Assembly (NCBI RefSeq): GCF_029846235.1
Contig: NZ_JARVWP010000021.1
Location: forward strand, 62,001-126,000
Origin: Bradyrhizobium sp. CER78
Lineage (GTDB): Bacteria > Pseudomonadota > Alphaproteobacteria > Rhizobiales > Xanthobacteraceae
Reading direction: 5' to 3'
DNA: 64,000 nucleotides
Positions 25,687 to 34,350 of this stretch are shown here, piece by piece (within the stretch, counting starts at the first letter, position 1; the number at the start of each line of letters is the position of its first letter). The notes under the pieces are model-generated. The model was not told the origin of the DNA. It saw only the letters and a list, made by a program, of their open reading frames with translations, and did not search any database. A program made the position numbers and the translations under genes.

Positions 25687-25970
25687 GTCGGTTTGACCTT
25701 GCGGTTGATCGAAGGCGCGATGGCGCCGGCGCGCGAATGCTTCGCGCGACACGGCGGGACGAATGATTTGATGGCGTTATGAGTCGACGACGTCGAGAAT
25801 CCGGACGGCGTGCGATCGCCGGCCGGCTAAGTGCCTGCGTGCAGACGTCCGGCGCGCAAGCCGAGGCGCGCAATGCGGGTGTCGATGCTCAACATGTCGA
25901 TCATGGCACCATCAACATAGCCGCTGGCGACGCCGCATCCATTGCGGCGAAAGCGCGCACGCGCCGCGCG

Positions 25971-26501
25971 TCAGGGCTGACCGATGCCGGTGAGCCCGAG
26001 CACTGCACCGGCGGCAAGCGCGAGAAGCGGATGGATGCGGGTCGTGGTGGTGGCGATCGCGACGCCGGCCGCGATCAGGATGGTGCCCCAGCTCGAGACG
26101 GAAGCATGGGTGATGACGATGGCGCTGGCGGCGACGAGGCCGGCAGTGACAGGGACCAGCCCGGCCTGCACGGTCTTCCGCCACGGCCGGTCCTTGAAGC
26201 GTTCCCAGAGCCGCAGCGCGAAGCCTGTGACGAGCGACGACGGCCCGAACTTGGCGAGCGAGGTCACCAGCACGCCGGAGAAGCCGGCGACATGCCAGCC
26301 GACCAGCGGGACCACCATCATGTTCGGCCCGGGTGCGGCCTGCGCCAGCGCGAACAGCGCGCCGAATTCCTGCGCCGTCATCCAGTGATGGATGTCGACC
26401 ACCTGGCGCTGCATCTCCGGCAGGATGGTGTTGCCGCCGCCGAAGGCGAGCAGCGAGAGCTCGGCGAAGATCAGCGCGAGCGTGACGAGGGTTGCAGTCA
26501 T
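25971..26501 (-). CDS. Chromate transporter, second short-chain subunit (ChrA family)
   Basis: A 176-residue membrane protein with about five helices. Family signatures LLAFGGGNTILPEMQRQVVD and LAQAAPGPNMMVVPLVGW are those of the CHR domain. Short-chain CHR proteins work as pairs encoded side by side with opposite membrane topology. Its start overlaps the upstream chrA gene's stop by 4 bases. The family exports chromate by a sulfate-like mechanism; some members may have other anion substrates. Confidence 0.88.
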   Translation of the reverse strand: MTATLVTLALIFAELSLLAFGGGNTILPEMQRQVVDIHHWMTAQEFGALFALAQAAPGPNMMVVPLVGWHVAGFSGVLVTSLAKFGPSSLVTGFALRLWERFKDRPWRKTVQAGLVPVTAGLVAASAIVITHASVSSWGTILIAAGVAIATTTTRIHPLLALAAGAVLGLTGIGQP

Positions 26502-27064
26502 GATGCCTGCCTCGCGCGCAAGAAGATGCTGAGCGGCGCCAGCGTCAACAGTGTCGGCAGCAGCGGCAGCCGGAACACCGCGATCGCCAGCACGCAGAGC
26601 GCGCCGATCAACAGGCCGAGCACATCGCGGCGCAACGGCCAGGCGATCTTGATCGCAGTGGAGATCAGGAGCCCGGCGGCGGCGGCAGCCAGACCGCCGA
26701 ACAGATGACGCACCACCGGATCGTTGGCGAATTGGCTGTAGATCACGCCGAGCCCGATCACGACGGCAGTCGGCACCGCGATCAGGCCGAGGATCGAAGC
26801 CAGCGCGCCGGGAATGCCGCGAAACTTCAGCCCGACCGCGACCGACATGTTGATGATGTTGCCGCCGGGCAGGAACTGGCAGAGCCCGAGCAGGTCGGTG
26901 AACTCGGCACTGGAGAGCCAGCCACGCTTCTCCACCATCATGTGGCGCGCCAGCGGCAGCACGCCGCCGAAGCCGGTCAGTCCGAGGATGAAGAAGCCCG
27001 TGAACAACTCGCCGACATCAGGTGCGACATGCTTGGTGGTCTGTGCGGCGGGTATGGCGTCCAT
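26498..27064 (-). CDS. Chromate transporter, first short-chain subunit (ChrA family)
   Basis: A 188-residue CHR-domain protein with the motifs GLTGFGGVLPLARHMMVEKR and LCQFLPGGNIINMSVAVG, followed by hydrophobic helices. It forms a pair with the downstream gene. Divergent from a LysR regulator 100 bases away, with a perfect palindrome between them, so control by that regulator is likely. Confidence 0.88.
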   Translation of the reverse strand: MDAIPAAQTTKHVAPDVGELFTGFFILGLTGFGGVLPLARHMMVEKRGWLSSAEFTDLLGLCQFLPGGNIINMSVAVGLKFRGIPGALASILGLIAVPTAVVIGLGVIYSQFANDPVVRHLFGGLAAAAAGLLISTAIKIAWPLRRDVLGLLIGALCVLAIAVFRLPLLPTLLTLAPLSIFLRARQAS

Positions 27065-27123
27065 CGGCGGAGCGGCTCCGGTTCGTTCGTTCTTGAACCG
27101 AGTCTAGTTGGCCGCGTGCCAAA

Positions 27124-27140
27124 TATCCAATATATGGATA
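27124..27140. promoter_or_regulatory. Perfect palindrome between chrA and lysR (candidate operator)
   Basis: TATCCA (27124-27129) and TGGATA (27135-27140) around ATATA form a 17-base perfect inverted repeat in the only AT-rich stretch of the gap. Another half-site (TATGGAT) begins at 27164 over the lysR start. Size and location suit LysR-type autoregulation and control of the chromate genes. Confidence 0.55.
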
Positions 27141-27164
27141 AAGGAATTTTCATACCTATTGCAT

Positions 27165-28094
27165 ATGGATCGCCTGATGATCGAGCTGCGCCATCTCCGC
27201 TATGCCGTCGCGGTCGCCGAGGAAGGCCATATCACCCGCGCCGCCGCGCGGCTCGGCATCCAGCAGCCGCCGCTGAGCCAGCAGATCCGCGCGCTGGAAG
27301 CTGCGATCGGCGCGCCGCTGTTCCGCCGCCAGCCGCGCGGGGTCGAACTGACAGCCGCCGGCCGCGCCTTCGTCGGCAAGGCGCGCGCGATCCTGCGCGA
27401 CACTGAGCTTGCCGTGGAAGCCGCGCGGCGCGCCAGCCGCGGCCAGGAAGGCCAGCTCGCCATCGGCTTCACCTCTTCGGCCGCGTTCCATCCCTTCGTC
27501 ACCGGCGTGATGCGCGAGATGCGCGAGCATGCGCCGGCGATCAAATTGTCGCTGGAAGAGGCCTCGACCGGCGAGCTGATCGAAGCCGTCGAGGCTGATC
27601 GGCTCGATGCCGCGTTCGTGCGCTCGCCGAGCGAGCGGCTGGAGAATCTCACCATCATGCATCTGCTCGACGAGGAGATGCTGGTCGCGCTGCCCGATCA
27701 TCATCCGCGCGCCCGCAAGGACACGCGCCGGCGGATTTCGCTGGCCTCGCTCGCCGACGAGTCGCTGATCCTCTACCGCCGCCCGACCGGGCCGGGCCTC
27801 TACGACAGCATCATCGCCGCCTGCCGCGCGGCGGGCTTCAGCCCGAAAGTGGCGCAGGAGGCGACGCGGATGGTGTCGACGCTGAGCCTCGTTGCCGCAG
27901 GGCTCGGCATCTCGATCGTGCCGGAATCGATGGCACGGCTGGAGACCGCGGGCGTCTCCTATCTCCGCCTCGACCGCGCCACAGGCCTGGTCGCGCCGCT
28001 CGCACTGGCGCGCAAGAAGGGCCCCGCCGGCGGCACGCTCGGCCGCCTGCTCGGCATCGTGACGCGGCGGGTGAAGGACGGCGCAGGCGTTTGA
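27165..28094 (+). CDS. LysR-family regulator divergent from the chromate genes
   Basis: A 309-residue LysR protein from the ATG at 27165 (27177 also possible). The DNA-binding helix region is YAVAVAEEGHITRAAARLGI and QQPPLSQQIRALEAAIGAPL, followed by the RQPRGVELTAAGRAF block; the effector domain follows from about residue 90. The sequence is of the CbbR/BenM-like subgroup. Divergent arrangement and the palindrome at 27124 suggest it controls chrA and itself. Confidence 0.9.
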   Translation: MDRLMIELRHLRYAVAVAEEGHITRAAARLGIQQPPLSQQIRALEAAIGAPLFRRQPRGVELTAAGRAFVGKARAILRDTELAVEAARRASRGQEGQLAIGFTSSAAFHPFVTGVMREMREHAPAIKLSLEEASTGELIEAVEADRLDAAFVRSPSERLENLTIMHLLDEEMLVALPDHHPRARKDTRRRISLASLADESLILYRRPTGPGLYDSIIAACRAAGFSPKVAQEATRMVSTLSLVAAGLGISIVPESMARLETAGVSYLRLDRATGLVAPLALARKKGPAGGTLGRLLGIVTRRVKDGAGV

Positions 28095-28251
28095 CGCCGG
28101 CCGGCAGCGACGTGCCGCCAGAGTGGCGCGGAATGTGGGGAGTTTGGCGAACCCTCGCGTCCGGGCACGTCTAGATAGCTCTCATCGAACCTGGTTGCTC
28201 GCATCGATGGCCGGCAGGGGGTTTCAACCAACACAGTGAGAGGCAGTTCCA

Positions 28252-28800
28252 ATGACACGTTTTCCTGTCCATACGCTCGACACCGCCCCTGAAACATCGA
28301 AACCTTCCTTGCGCGACGCCGAGGCGCGGTTCGGCATGATCCCCAACCTCGCAGCGGCGATGGCGACGTCACCTGTGCTGATCCAGAGCTTCATCGGCAT
28401 CTTCGACAAGGTTCATGGCGGCAGCTTCTCCGAGCAGCAGATCCAGACCGTGCTGCTCACCGACGCGGTGACCAATCGCTGCACCTGGGCGGTCGCGCTG
28501 CATTCCGCGCTCGCATTGCAGGCGGGCCTCGATGCGGCCGATGTCGACGCGATGCGGGCCGGCCGTTCGCCCGCGAACAAGCAGCTCGGCGCGCTCTCGA
28601 CCTTGGCGCGGACGTTGATCGAGAAGCGCGGGCGGCTCGACGAGCAGGACACGGAGCAGTTCCTGGCGGCCGGGTTCGGCAAGGAATTGCTGCTCGAAGT
28701 GATCACCATCGTGGCGGCGTCGACCATCACCAACTACACCGGCAGCGTGACCAACCCGCCGCTGGAAGCGGGCTTGCAGGCGCATGCCTGGAATGGCTGA
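28252..28800 (+). CDS. AhpD/carboxymuconolactone decarboxylase-like protein
   Basis: A 182-residue all-helical AhpD-like protein. The alkylhydroperoxidase core motif is usually E-x-C-x-x-C-x-x-x-H. Here it reads N-R-C77-T-W-A80-V-A-L-H84, so the second cysteine is alanine and only one Cys plus His remain. Surrounding blocks (EQQIQTVLLTDAVTNRC, DAMRAGRSPANKQLGAL, NYTGSVTNPPLE) are typical. It is unlikely to run the full dithiol cycle of AhpD. It follows a LysR gene by 157 bp and faces a GlxA-type regulator. Confidence 0.85.
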   Translation: MTRFPVHTLDTAPETSKPSLRDAEARFGMIPNLAAAMATSPVLIQSFIGIFDKVHGGSFSEQQIQTVLLTDAVTNRCTWAVALHSALALQAGLDAADVDAMRAGRSPANKQLGALSTLARTLIEKRGRLDEQDTEQFLAAGFGKELLLEVITIVAASTITNYTGSVTNPPLEAGLQAHAWNG

Positions 28801-28846
28801 GTATCAAACACTGCGCGCCGACCATCGGCCGGCGTGCGCTTCCCTT

Positions 28847-29842
28847 CTATCCAGCAAACCTGGCGCGGTAGTCCTGCGGCGTGGTCGCGAGCAAGCGCAG
28901 GAAGCTGCGGCGCATGGTCTCCTCGGAGCCGAAGCCGCAGCGTTGGGCGATGCGCTTGATCGGCAGCCGCGTCTCCGACAGCAGATGCCGGGCGCCCTCG
29001 ACCCGCAGCCGCTCGATCGCGCGAGCCGGCGTCAACCCGGTCGCCTCGGCGTAGTGTCGGCTGAAGCTGCGCTCGCTCATGCCGGCCTGTTGCGCCAGCG
29101 TCGGCAGCGAGAGGTCGTCGGCCAAATGGTTGCCGATCCAGTCATGCAGCGCGCTGAACCTGTCGTCGGCGGTCTGCAACGACAGCACTTCGCTGAACTG
29201 CGCCTGCCCGCCCGGGCGCTTGAGAAACACCACGAGATAGCGGGCGACGGCAAGCGCTGTCGCGCGGCCGAGATCGTCCTCGACCAGTGCCAATGCGAGA
29301 TCGATGCCCGATGTGACGCCGGCCGATGTCCAGAACGTGCCGTCGCGCACGAAGATCGGATCTGACTCGACGCGGACCTCGGGAAAGCGCGCGGCGAGCT
29401 CTTCCCAAAATCCCCAATGCGTCACCGCGCGACGGCCGTCGAGCGCGCCTGACGCGGCGAGCAGGAACGCGCCGGTGCAGACCGATGCGGTGCGGCGTGC
29501 ATCTCCCGCGCGTCTGCGCACCCAGTCGACCAGGATGTCGTCGGCCGCCGCGGCGTTGACGCCGTCGCCGCCCGGAATGATCAGCGTGTCGACCGCACTG
29601 CCGATGGCCGGCAATGGATTAACCGCGAGCCCGACGCCGGCCGACGCCTGGACCATGCGGCCGTCCTTGGCGACGACGTGGACTTCGTAAGGCTCCGCGT
29701 TGCCGGCCTTGGCCATCATTGCGTTGGCGGACGCGAACACCTGCAGAGGTCCGGTCACATCGAGCAACTGCACCGCCGGATAAGCCAGCACCTCGATCAG
29801 GCGACGGTCTTTTGGCGGAGAATGTGGGGGCTTTGGCGTCAT
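28847..29842 (-). CDS. GlxA/FtrA-type AraC regulator with DJ-1/PfpI domain
   Basis: A 331-residue regulator: DJ-1/PfpI domain (about 15-185) with the nucleophile elbow ASVCTGAFLLAASG and ALDGRRAVTHWGFWEEL, then an AraC-type DNA-binding domain (about 225-325; LSLPTLAQQAGMSERSFSRH and LPIKRIAQRCGFGSEETMRR). Starts at 29842 and 29878 are both possible; neither has a clear ribosome site. Divergent from another DJ-1/PfpI gene, whose start is only 53 bases away. It probably senses a small metabolite and controls that neighbour. Confidence 0.9.
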   Translation of the reverse strand: MTPKPPHSPPKDRRLIEVLAYPAVQLLDVTGPLQVFASANAMMAKAGNAEPYEVHVVAKDGRMVQASAGVGLAVNPLPAIGSAVDTLIIPGGDGVNAAAADDILVDWVRRRAGDARRTASVCTGAFLLAASGALDGRRAVTHWGFWEELAARFPEVRVESDPIFVRDGTFWTSAGVTSGIDLALALVEDDLGRATALAVARYLVVFLKRPGGQAQFSEVLSLQTADDRFSALHDWIGNHLADDLSLPTLAQQAGMSERSFSRHYAEATGLTPARAIERLRVEGARHLLSETRLPIKRIAQRCGFGSEETMRRSFLRLLATTPQDYRARFAG

Positions 29843-29895
29843 CGCGGAAACGTGCCGCGCTAGATGTGCTTTGTCCATAGCGCAAGGAGAGCCCA

Positions 29896-30621
29896 ATGAT
29901 TGCTCATGATGTCCACTTACGGATCGGGTCGTTGCTGTTCGAAGGTGTCGATCAAATCGATTTGACCGGTCCGTTCGAGGTGCTGTCGCGGATTCCGAAT
30001 TCGACCTACCGCATCTACGCCAGGACGATGGAACCGGTGCGCGACCTCAAGGGATTGCGGCTGACGCCGGATGCGACGCTCGCCGATGCGCCGCCGCTTG
30101 ATGTGCTGCATGTGCCCGGCGGCTTCGGTCAGGAAGCCGTGATGGAGGACGCGGAGGTGCTCGGCTGGATCCGCGAGCAGGCGGCAGGGGCCTGCCACAT
30201 CTTCTCGGTCTGCACCGGCGCGCTGCTGTGCGGCGCGGCCGGCCTGTTGAGGGGACGCAGGGCGACGACGCATTGGGCCTCGTTCCATCTGCTGCCGTAC
30301 TTCGGTGCTACGCCCGTCAATGCGCGCGTGGTGGTCGACGGAAGCTTTGTCTTTGCCGCCGGGGTCACCGCAGGCATCGATGGCGCATTGCGGCTCGCGG
30401 CGGAATTGCGCGGCGATGATGCCGCGCGGGTGATCCAGCTCTACATGGCCTATGCGCCGGAGCCGCCCTTCAACAGCGGCACGCCCGAAACCGCGCCGCC
30501 GGAGATCCTGCAGCAGACGCGGCACGCGACGCGTGCGATCACGGCGCAGCGGGAAGAGACCGCGCGCCGCGTGGCCGCGAGGCTCGGCGTTGTCGTGCCG
30601 GAACCCGAGCGCGCCGTTTAG
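29896..30621 (+). CDS. DJ-1/PfpI-family protein, isonitrile hydratase-like
   Basis: A 241-residue DJ-1/PfpI protein. The elbow reads FSVCTGALLCGAAGLLRGRR followed by ATTHWASFHLLP, with Cys as nucleophile and acidic residues upstream, most like isonitrile hydratases (InhA), which hydrate isonitriles to N-formamides. ATG at 29896 follows AAGGAGAG. Divergent from the GlxA-type regulator that shares the fold. Its last codons overlap the end of the next convergent gene by 4 bases. The substrate is inferred from family resemblance only. Confidence 0.85.
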   Translation: MIAHDVHLRIGSLLFEGVDQIDLTGPFEVLSRIPNSTYRIYARTMEPVRDLKGLRLTPDATLADAPPLDVLHVPGGFGQEAVMEDAEVLGWIREQAAGACHIFSVCTGALLCGAAGLLRGRRATTHWASFHLLPYFGATPVNARVVVDGSFVFAAGVTAGIDGALRLAAELRGDDAARVIQLYMAYAPEPPFNSGTPETAPPEILQQTRHATRAITAQREETARRVAARLGVVVPEPERAV

Positions 30622-31097
30622 TTGCCCGGCTCGAAGCTGCAGTCGGCGCCGCCGCCGGCCTTGTCCTTGATCACCTTGGGATCGAGTGTGCAGGACAGTT
30701 TCGACAGCGCCTCGTAGATCGTTCCGGCGGCGCCGTCGCCGGGCACGCCGGCGAGCGCCACGGTGGCGTAGATCGCGTTGGCTTCGCGTCCCCTCACGGT
30801 GTAGGTCCTGCTGCCGAAAGTCAGCGCGCAGGAACGCGAGGTGATGTCGACATTGCTGGCGCGGCAGACGACCTTGTCCGCGGCGACGGTGATCTTCCTG
30901 GCGATGTGGACATCGCTGTCGCCGTTGAAGAACGCGGCGACGGCCTTCTTCTCCTTGGCCGGCAGCGAGGAATAGGGCGCCACCACACCGGCCAGCGCCA
31001 GCGCGACCGAGCCGGACGTGGTCGCAGGCGCGGCCCATGCGGCTGACGAGGCCAGCGGCAACGAACATGCGAAGATCATCAGTCGGCCCAGTCTCAT
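30618..31097 (-). CDS. Secreted hypothetical protein (159 aa)
   Basis: A 159-residue protein with a clear signal peptide (MRLGRLMIFACSLPLASSAA, cleavage near AWA-APA). The mature part is rich in short beta-type segments with four cysteines (VVCRAS, RSCALTF, LSCTLDP, DCSFEPG) that could form two disulfides in the periplasm. No domain recognised. Convergent with the DJ-1/PfpI gene (4-base overlap). Confidence 0.7.
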   Translation of the reverse strand: MRLGRLMIFACSLPLASSAAWAAPATTSGSVALALAGVVAPYSSLPAKEKKAVAAFFNGDSDVHIARKITVAADKVVCRASNVDITSRSCALTFGSRTYTVRGREANAIYATVALAGVPGDGAAGTIYEALSKLSCTLDPKVIKDKAGGGADCSFEPGN

Positions 31098-31332
31098 TCC
31101 CGTCTCCTGTGTGGCGCTTTCCGCGGCGCGGAATCGCTAGCACGTCTCGCAGCTTCAATAGGTGACGTCCTTCACATGCCATCCCGCAACTTCGCGTGAG
31201 AGGCGGTGCGCGTTGATGGCAGGGCGGCCCCGCGTGGATCGGCTTGCGCGAACGCGCCATCGGCGTCACAGTCCCCTCTGCGGCAGCGATGCCGCCAACA
31301 ATGATGACAAGAAGATCCATTCGAGGAACGCC

Positions 31333-32397
31333 ATGGCGGCCACGCGCATCGACTGCGACATCCATCCCGCGGTGGGGGGAACGCGCACCACGCTGCTGCC
31401 CTATCTGAGCGATCACTGGAAGGAACAAGTGGTCAGCCGCGCCATCGACGGGCTCGACCTCAATTCCTATCCGCCGTCGATGCCGCTGTCCGGCCGTGCC
31501 GACTGGCGGCCGGCCGATGGCAGCAAGCCGGGCAGCGACCTTGCCATGGTGCAGCGCGGCGCGTTCGACCAGCTCGGCGCCAGCCACGCGATCTGCAACG
31601 TCGTTTATGGCGCGCAGGCGGTGTTCGATTCCTACATGGCGGCGGACTTCTGCCGGGCGATCAACGACTGGATCGCGGCCGAGTGGCTTGCGAAGGACAC
31701 GCGGCTGCGCGCCTCGATCGTGGTGCCGATCCAGGCGCCGGATCTCGCGGTGGAGGAGATCGAGCGCCGCGCCGGTGACAACCGCTTCGTCTCGGTGCTG
31801 GTGCCGTCGCAAAACGAGACGCTGCTCGGCCGGCGCCACTATTGGCCGATCTATCAGGCCGCTGAGAAATACAAGCTGCCGATCGCGATCCACGCCGGCA
31901 GCGCCTACCGCGGCGCGCCGAGCTCGATCGGCTGGCCGTCCTACCGCTACGAATATTATCTCGCCGAAGCGCAGGCGTTCCAGGCGCAGACGCTAAGCCT
32001 GATCTATGAGGGCGTGTTCGGAAAGTATCCCGGATTGACCGTGGTGCTGATGGAATCGGGCGTCAGCTGGCTGCCGGCCTTCATGTGGCGCGCCAACAAG
32101 ACCTGGCGCGGCGTGCGCGTCGAGGTGCCGTGGGTCGAGCGCGAGCCGGCCGCGATCATCCGCGAGCATTTCCGCGTCACCATGCAGCCGTTCGATGCGC
32201 CGATGGATGCAACAAGCGTTGCCGACATCATCGACCAGATCGGCTCCGACAAGATGTTCCTGTTCGCGTCCGACTATCCGCACTGGCAGTTCGACGGAGA
32301 CGATCCGATCCCGCCGCATCTGCCCAAGAGCCTGGTCAAGCGGATGAGCGAGGACAACCCGATTGAAACGTTCCCGCGTCTGAAGCTGAATTCGTAG
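31333..32397 (+). CDS. Amidohydrolase-family (amidohydrolase 2) metal-dependent hydrolase
   Basis: A 354-residue TIM-barrel hydrolase. The metal site begins RIDCDIHP (D-x-H), later blocks are PIAIHAGSAYRGAP (metal His) and the end strand LFASDYPHWQFDG (Asp ligand). These match the ACMSD/vanillate-decarboxylase-like group, which act as C-C or amide hydrolases and decarboxylases. ATG at 31333 follows GAGGAACG. Paralogous to the next gene; the two probably act on related substrates or as a heteromer. Confidence 0.88.
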   Translation: MAATRIDCDIHPAVGGTRTTLLPYLSDHWKEQVVSRAIDGLDLNSYPPSMPLSGRADWRPADGSKPGSDLAMVQRGAFDQLGASHAICNVVYGAQAVFDSYMAADFCRAINDWIAAEWLAKDTRLRASIVVPIQAPDLAVEEIERRAGDNRFVSVLVPSQNETLLGRRHYWPIYQAAEKYKLPIAIHAGSAYRGAPSSIGWPSYRYEYYLAEAQAFQAQTLSLIYEGVFGKYPGLTVVLMESGVSWLPAFMWRANKTWRGVRVEVPWVEREPAAIIREHFRVTMQPFDAPMDATSVADIIDQIGSDKMFLFASDYPHWQFDGDDPIPPHLPKSLVKRMSEDNPIETFPRLKLNS

Positions 32398-32402
32398 TTC
32401 GC

Positions 32403-32451
32403 GCGCATGATCCGGAAAAGTGGGAACCGGTTTTCCGACGAGATCATGCGC
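32403..32451. repeat. Dispersed palindromic repeat between two amidohydrolase genes
   Basis: Arms GCGCATGATC (32403-32412) and GATCATGCGC (32442-32451) are perfect; inside them CGGAAAA (32413-32419) pairs with TTTTCCG (32431-32437). This is the common Rhizobiales 'GCATGATCCGGAAAA' intergenic palindrome. On the transcript it forms a hairpin between the two paralogous genes. Confidence 0.85.
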
Positions 32452-32471
32452 CAAACAAAATGGAGGATCGC

Positions 32472-33584
32472 ATGAGTGACGTCATCGACCGCCCGATGCT
32501 CGACCAGGAGACGACCGCGGCGACGCGGCTCAGGATCATCGATTGCGATATCCACCCGAGCATCCATTCGCACAGCGACCTCAACGAATTCCTGCCGAAG
32601 CGCTGGCAGCAGCATTTGAAGGAATACGGCAGCCATCTGCGCACGCCCTATATCGGCACCACGCCGTATCCGCGCTCCTCGCCCCTGATCGCGCGGCGCG
32701 ATGCCTGGCCGCCGACCGGCGGCGTGCCCGGCTCCGATCTCGATTTCATGCGCAAGCAGCATCTCGATCCATTCGACGTCGAGTTCGGCATTTTGCAGGT
32801 GCTCGACCTCTTCATCTTCTCGCAGCAGAACCTGGAATTCGGCGCAGCGATCCAGCGCGCCATCAACGACTGGCAGCTGGCGTTCTGGGCGCATCGCGAT
32901 CCCAGGCTGAAGGCTTCGATCCTGGTCGGGCAGGACGGCAGTGACCTCGGCCTTGCCGAGATCGAGCGTTGCGCCAAATCAGGCGAATACATCCAGATCA
33001 ACGTCTCGCCGCGCGCCAACGAGCCGCTCGGCCGCCGCCGCTACTGGCCGATCTATGAGCGCGCGCAGGAGCTCGATCTGCCGCTCGGCATCCATGTCGG
33101 CGGCTATGGCGGGCACGCGCCGACCGGCGGCGGCTGGCCGTCCTATTACTGCGAGGAGCATCAGTCGAACGCGCACACGGTGGCCTCGAACCTCACGAGC
33201 CTCGTGCTGGAAGGCGTGCCCGAGCGCTTCCCGAAACTGAAGATCGTGTTCATCGAGGGCGGCTTCGGCTGGATTCCCGCAACGATGTGGCGGATGGACC
33301 AGCATTTCGAGCGCTTCCGCAGCGAGGTGCCGCATCTGAAGCGCAAGCCGAGCGAGTACGTGAAGCAGAATTTCTGGTTCACCACCCAGCCGATCGACGA
33401 GCCCGATGAAGCCAAGCATCTGCGTCAGCTGATCGAATGGGTCGGCATCGACCGGCTATTGTTCTCGTCGGACTATCCGCATTGGGACTACGACGACGCG
33501 CGCTACGCCTTCAAGACGCTGCTGACTGACGCCGAGCGGCGCAAGATATTCAACAGCAATGCCCGCGCGGTTTACAAGTTCTAG
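32472..33584 (+). CDS. Amidohydrolase-family (amidohydrolase 2) metal-dependent hydrolase, paralogue
   Basis: A 370-residue paralogue of the preceding gene. It opens RIIDCDIHPSIHSHSDLNEF, shows LPLGIHVGGYGGHAP (metal His) and ends LLFSSDYPHWDYDDA (Asp). Similar order and length show that the pair arose by duplication. ATG at 32472 is preceded by GGAGG. It is followed by a palindromic region and a Rieske gene. The substrate is unknown; the context (Rieske protein, GST, reductase) suggests breakdown of an aromatic or heterocyclic compound. Confidence 0.88.
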   Translation: MSDVIDRPMLDQETTAATRLRIIDCDIHPSIHSHSDLNEFLPKRWQQHLKEYGSHLRTPYIGTTPYPRSSPLIARRDAWPPTGGVPGSDLDFMRKQHLDPFDVEFGILQVLDLFIFSQQNLEFGAAIQRAINDWQLAFWAHRDPRLKASILVGQDGSDLGLAEIERCAKSGEYIQINVSPRANEPLGRRRYWPIYERAQELDLPLGIHVGGYGGHAPTGGGWPSYYCEEHQSNAHTVASNLTSLVLEGVPERFPKLKIVFIEGGFGWIPATMWRMDQHFERFRSEVPHLKRKPSEYVKQNFWFTTQPIDEPDEAKHLRQLIEWVGIDRLLFSSDYPHWDYDDARYAFKTLLTDAERRKIFNSNARAVYKF

Positions 33585-33625
33585 GAAGATGACGTTGCTT
33601 CCGATTCAGCCGCGGGCTCCACTTC

Positions 33626-33772
33626 ACCTCGCCCCGCTTGCGGGGAGAGGTCGGATTGCATCGTTAGATGCAATCCGGGTGAGGGGGAGTCTCCGCAAGC
33701 ACGACTATCTCCGAATGTGCGGAGACTGCCCCTCACCCCAACCCTCTCCCCGTAAAAACGGGGCGAGGGAGC
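33626..33772. repeat. Compound palindromic repeat
   Basis: Contains CCTCGCCCCGCTTGCGGGGAGAGG-type hairpin DNA at 33626-33650, then GGATTGCATC/GATGCAATCC (33652-33676), and a longer inverted pair GTGAGGGGGAGTCTCCG with CGGAGACTGCCCCTCAC (about 33679-33736). No gene. Related to the repeats at 25035 and 57294. It fills the 220-base gap between the second amidohydrolase and the Rieske gene. Confidence 0.7.
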
Positions 33773-33806
33773 GCACCGCCGTTGCGGTCGATACGCTAGG
33801 ATTCCG

Positions 33807-34220
33807 ATGACCCGTCACATCGTCGCGCGCACCAGCGAGATTCCTGCCGGCGGCAACAAGGTGTTCGGCCTCGAGGGCCGCGACATCGTCGTGTTCCACG
33901 TCAATGGCGAGTTCTTCGCGCTGCTCAATCGTTGTCCGCATGAGGGCGCACCGCTGGAGAAGGCGGCCTGCGTGGCGCGCCTGACCTCGCCGGAGCCCGG
34001 CATCTACCAGCGCGACCGTGTCGGCGAGATGCTGCGCTGTCCGTGGCACGGCTGGGAATTCGACATGCGCAACGGCCAGTCCTGGTTCGACCCCAAGCGG
34101 TTCAGGATCCGCTCCTATCCGGTCGCGGTCGAAAGCGGCGCGGAGTTGCAGAAGGGGCCGTATGTCGCCGAGACGTTCCCGGTGCACATCGAGGACAATT
34201 ACGTGATCGTCGAGGTTTGA
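33807..34220 (+). CDS. Rieske [2Fe-2S] ferredoxin-type protein
   Basis: A 137-residue single-domain Rieske protein. The cluster ligands are C-P-H (NRCPHEGAPL) and C-x-x-H (LRCPWHGWEFDMRNG), both complete. Between them is an insert ending in GIYQRDRVGEM, longer than in short ferredoxins and like the N-terminal domain of ring-hydroxylating dioxygenases. No oxygenase catalytic domain is fused or adjacent. It could pass electrons from the downstream reductase to an oxygenase encoded elsewhere. Confidence 0.9.
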   Translation: MTRHIVARTSEIPAGGNKVFGLEGRDIVVFHVNGEFFALLNRCPHEGAPLEKAACVARLTSPEPGIYQRDRVGEMLRCPWHGWEFDMRNGQSWFDPKRFRIRSYPVAVESGAELQKGPYVAETFPVHIEDNYVIVEV

Positions 34221-34350
34221 CGGCGCGTCTCGTTGTTGCGATTATTGCAATAATGAAGTTCCGTCGACGCTAATTATAATAGCGGCTGCAATGGACCATC
34301 TTGAGGTCGCGGTCGGGAATGGTCCCGTCCACGACATCAGGAACGGCACC

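Noticed and set aside
25827..25904. 25-codon minus-strand frame (MIDMLSIDTRIARLGLRAGR...) before the chromate genes' 3' side
   Set aside because: Protein-like in look but very short, no ribosome site seen, and no family recognised.
29917..31893. Long minus-strand open frame of 658 codons across the DJ-1/PfpI, secreted-protein and amidohydrolase genes
   Set aside because: It is Arg/His/Asp-rich shadow coding opposite clear genes on the plus strand, and has no family motif.
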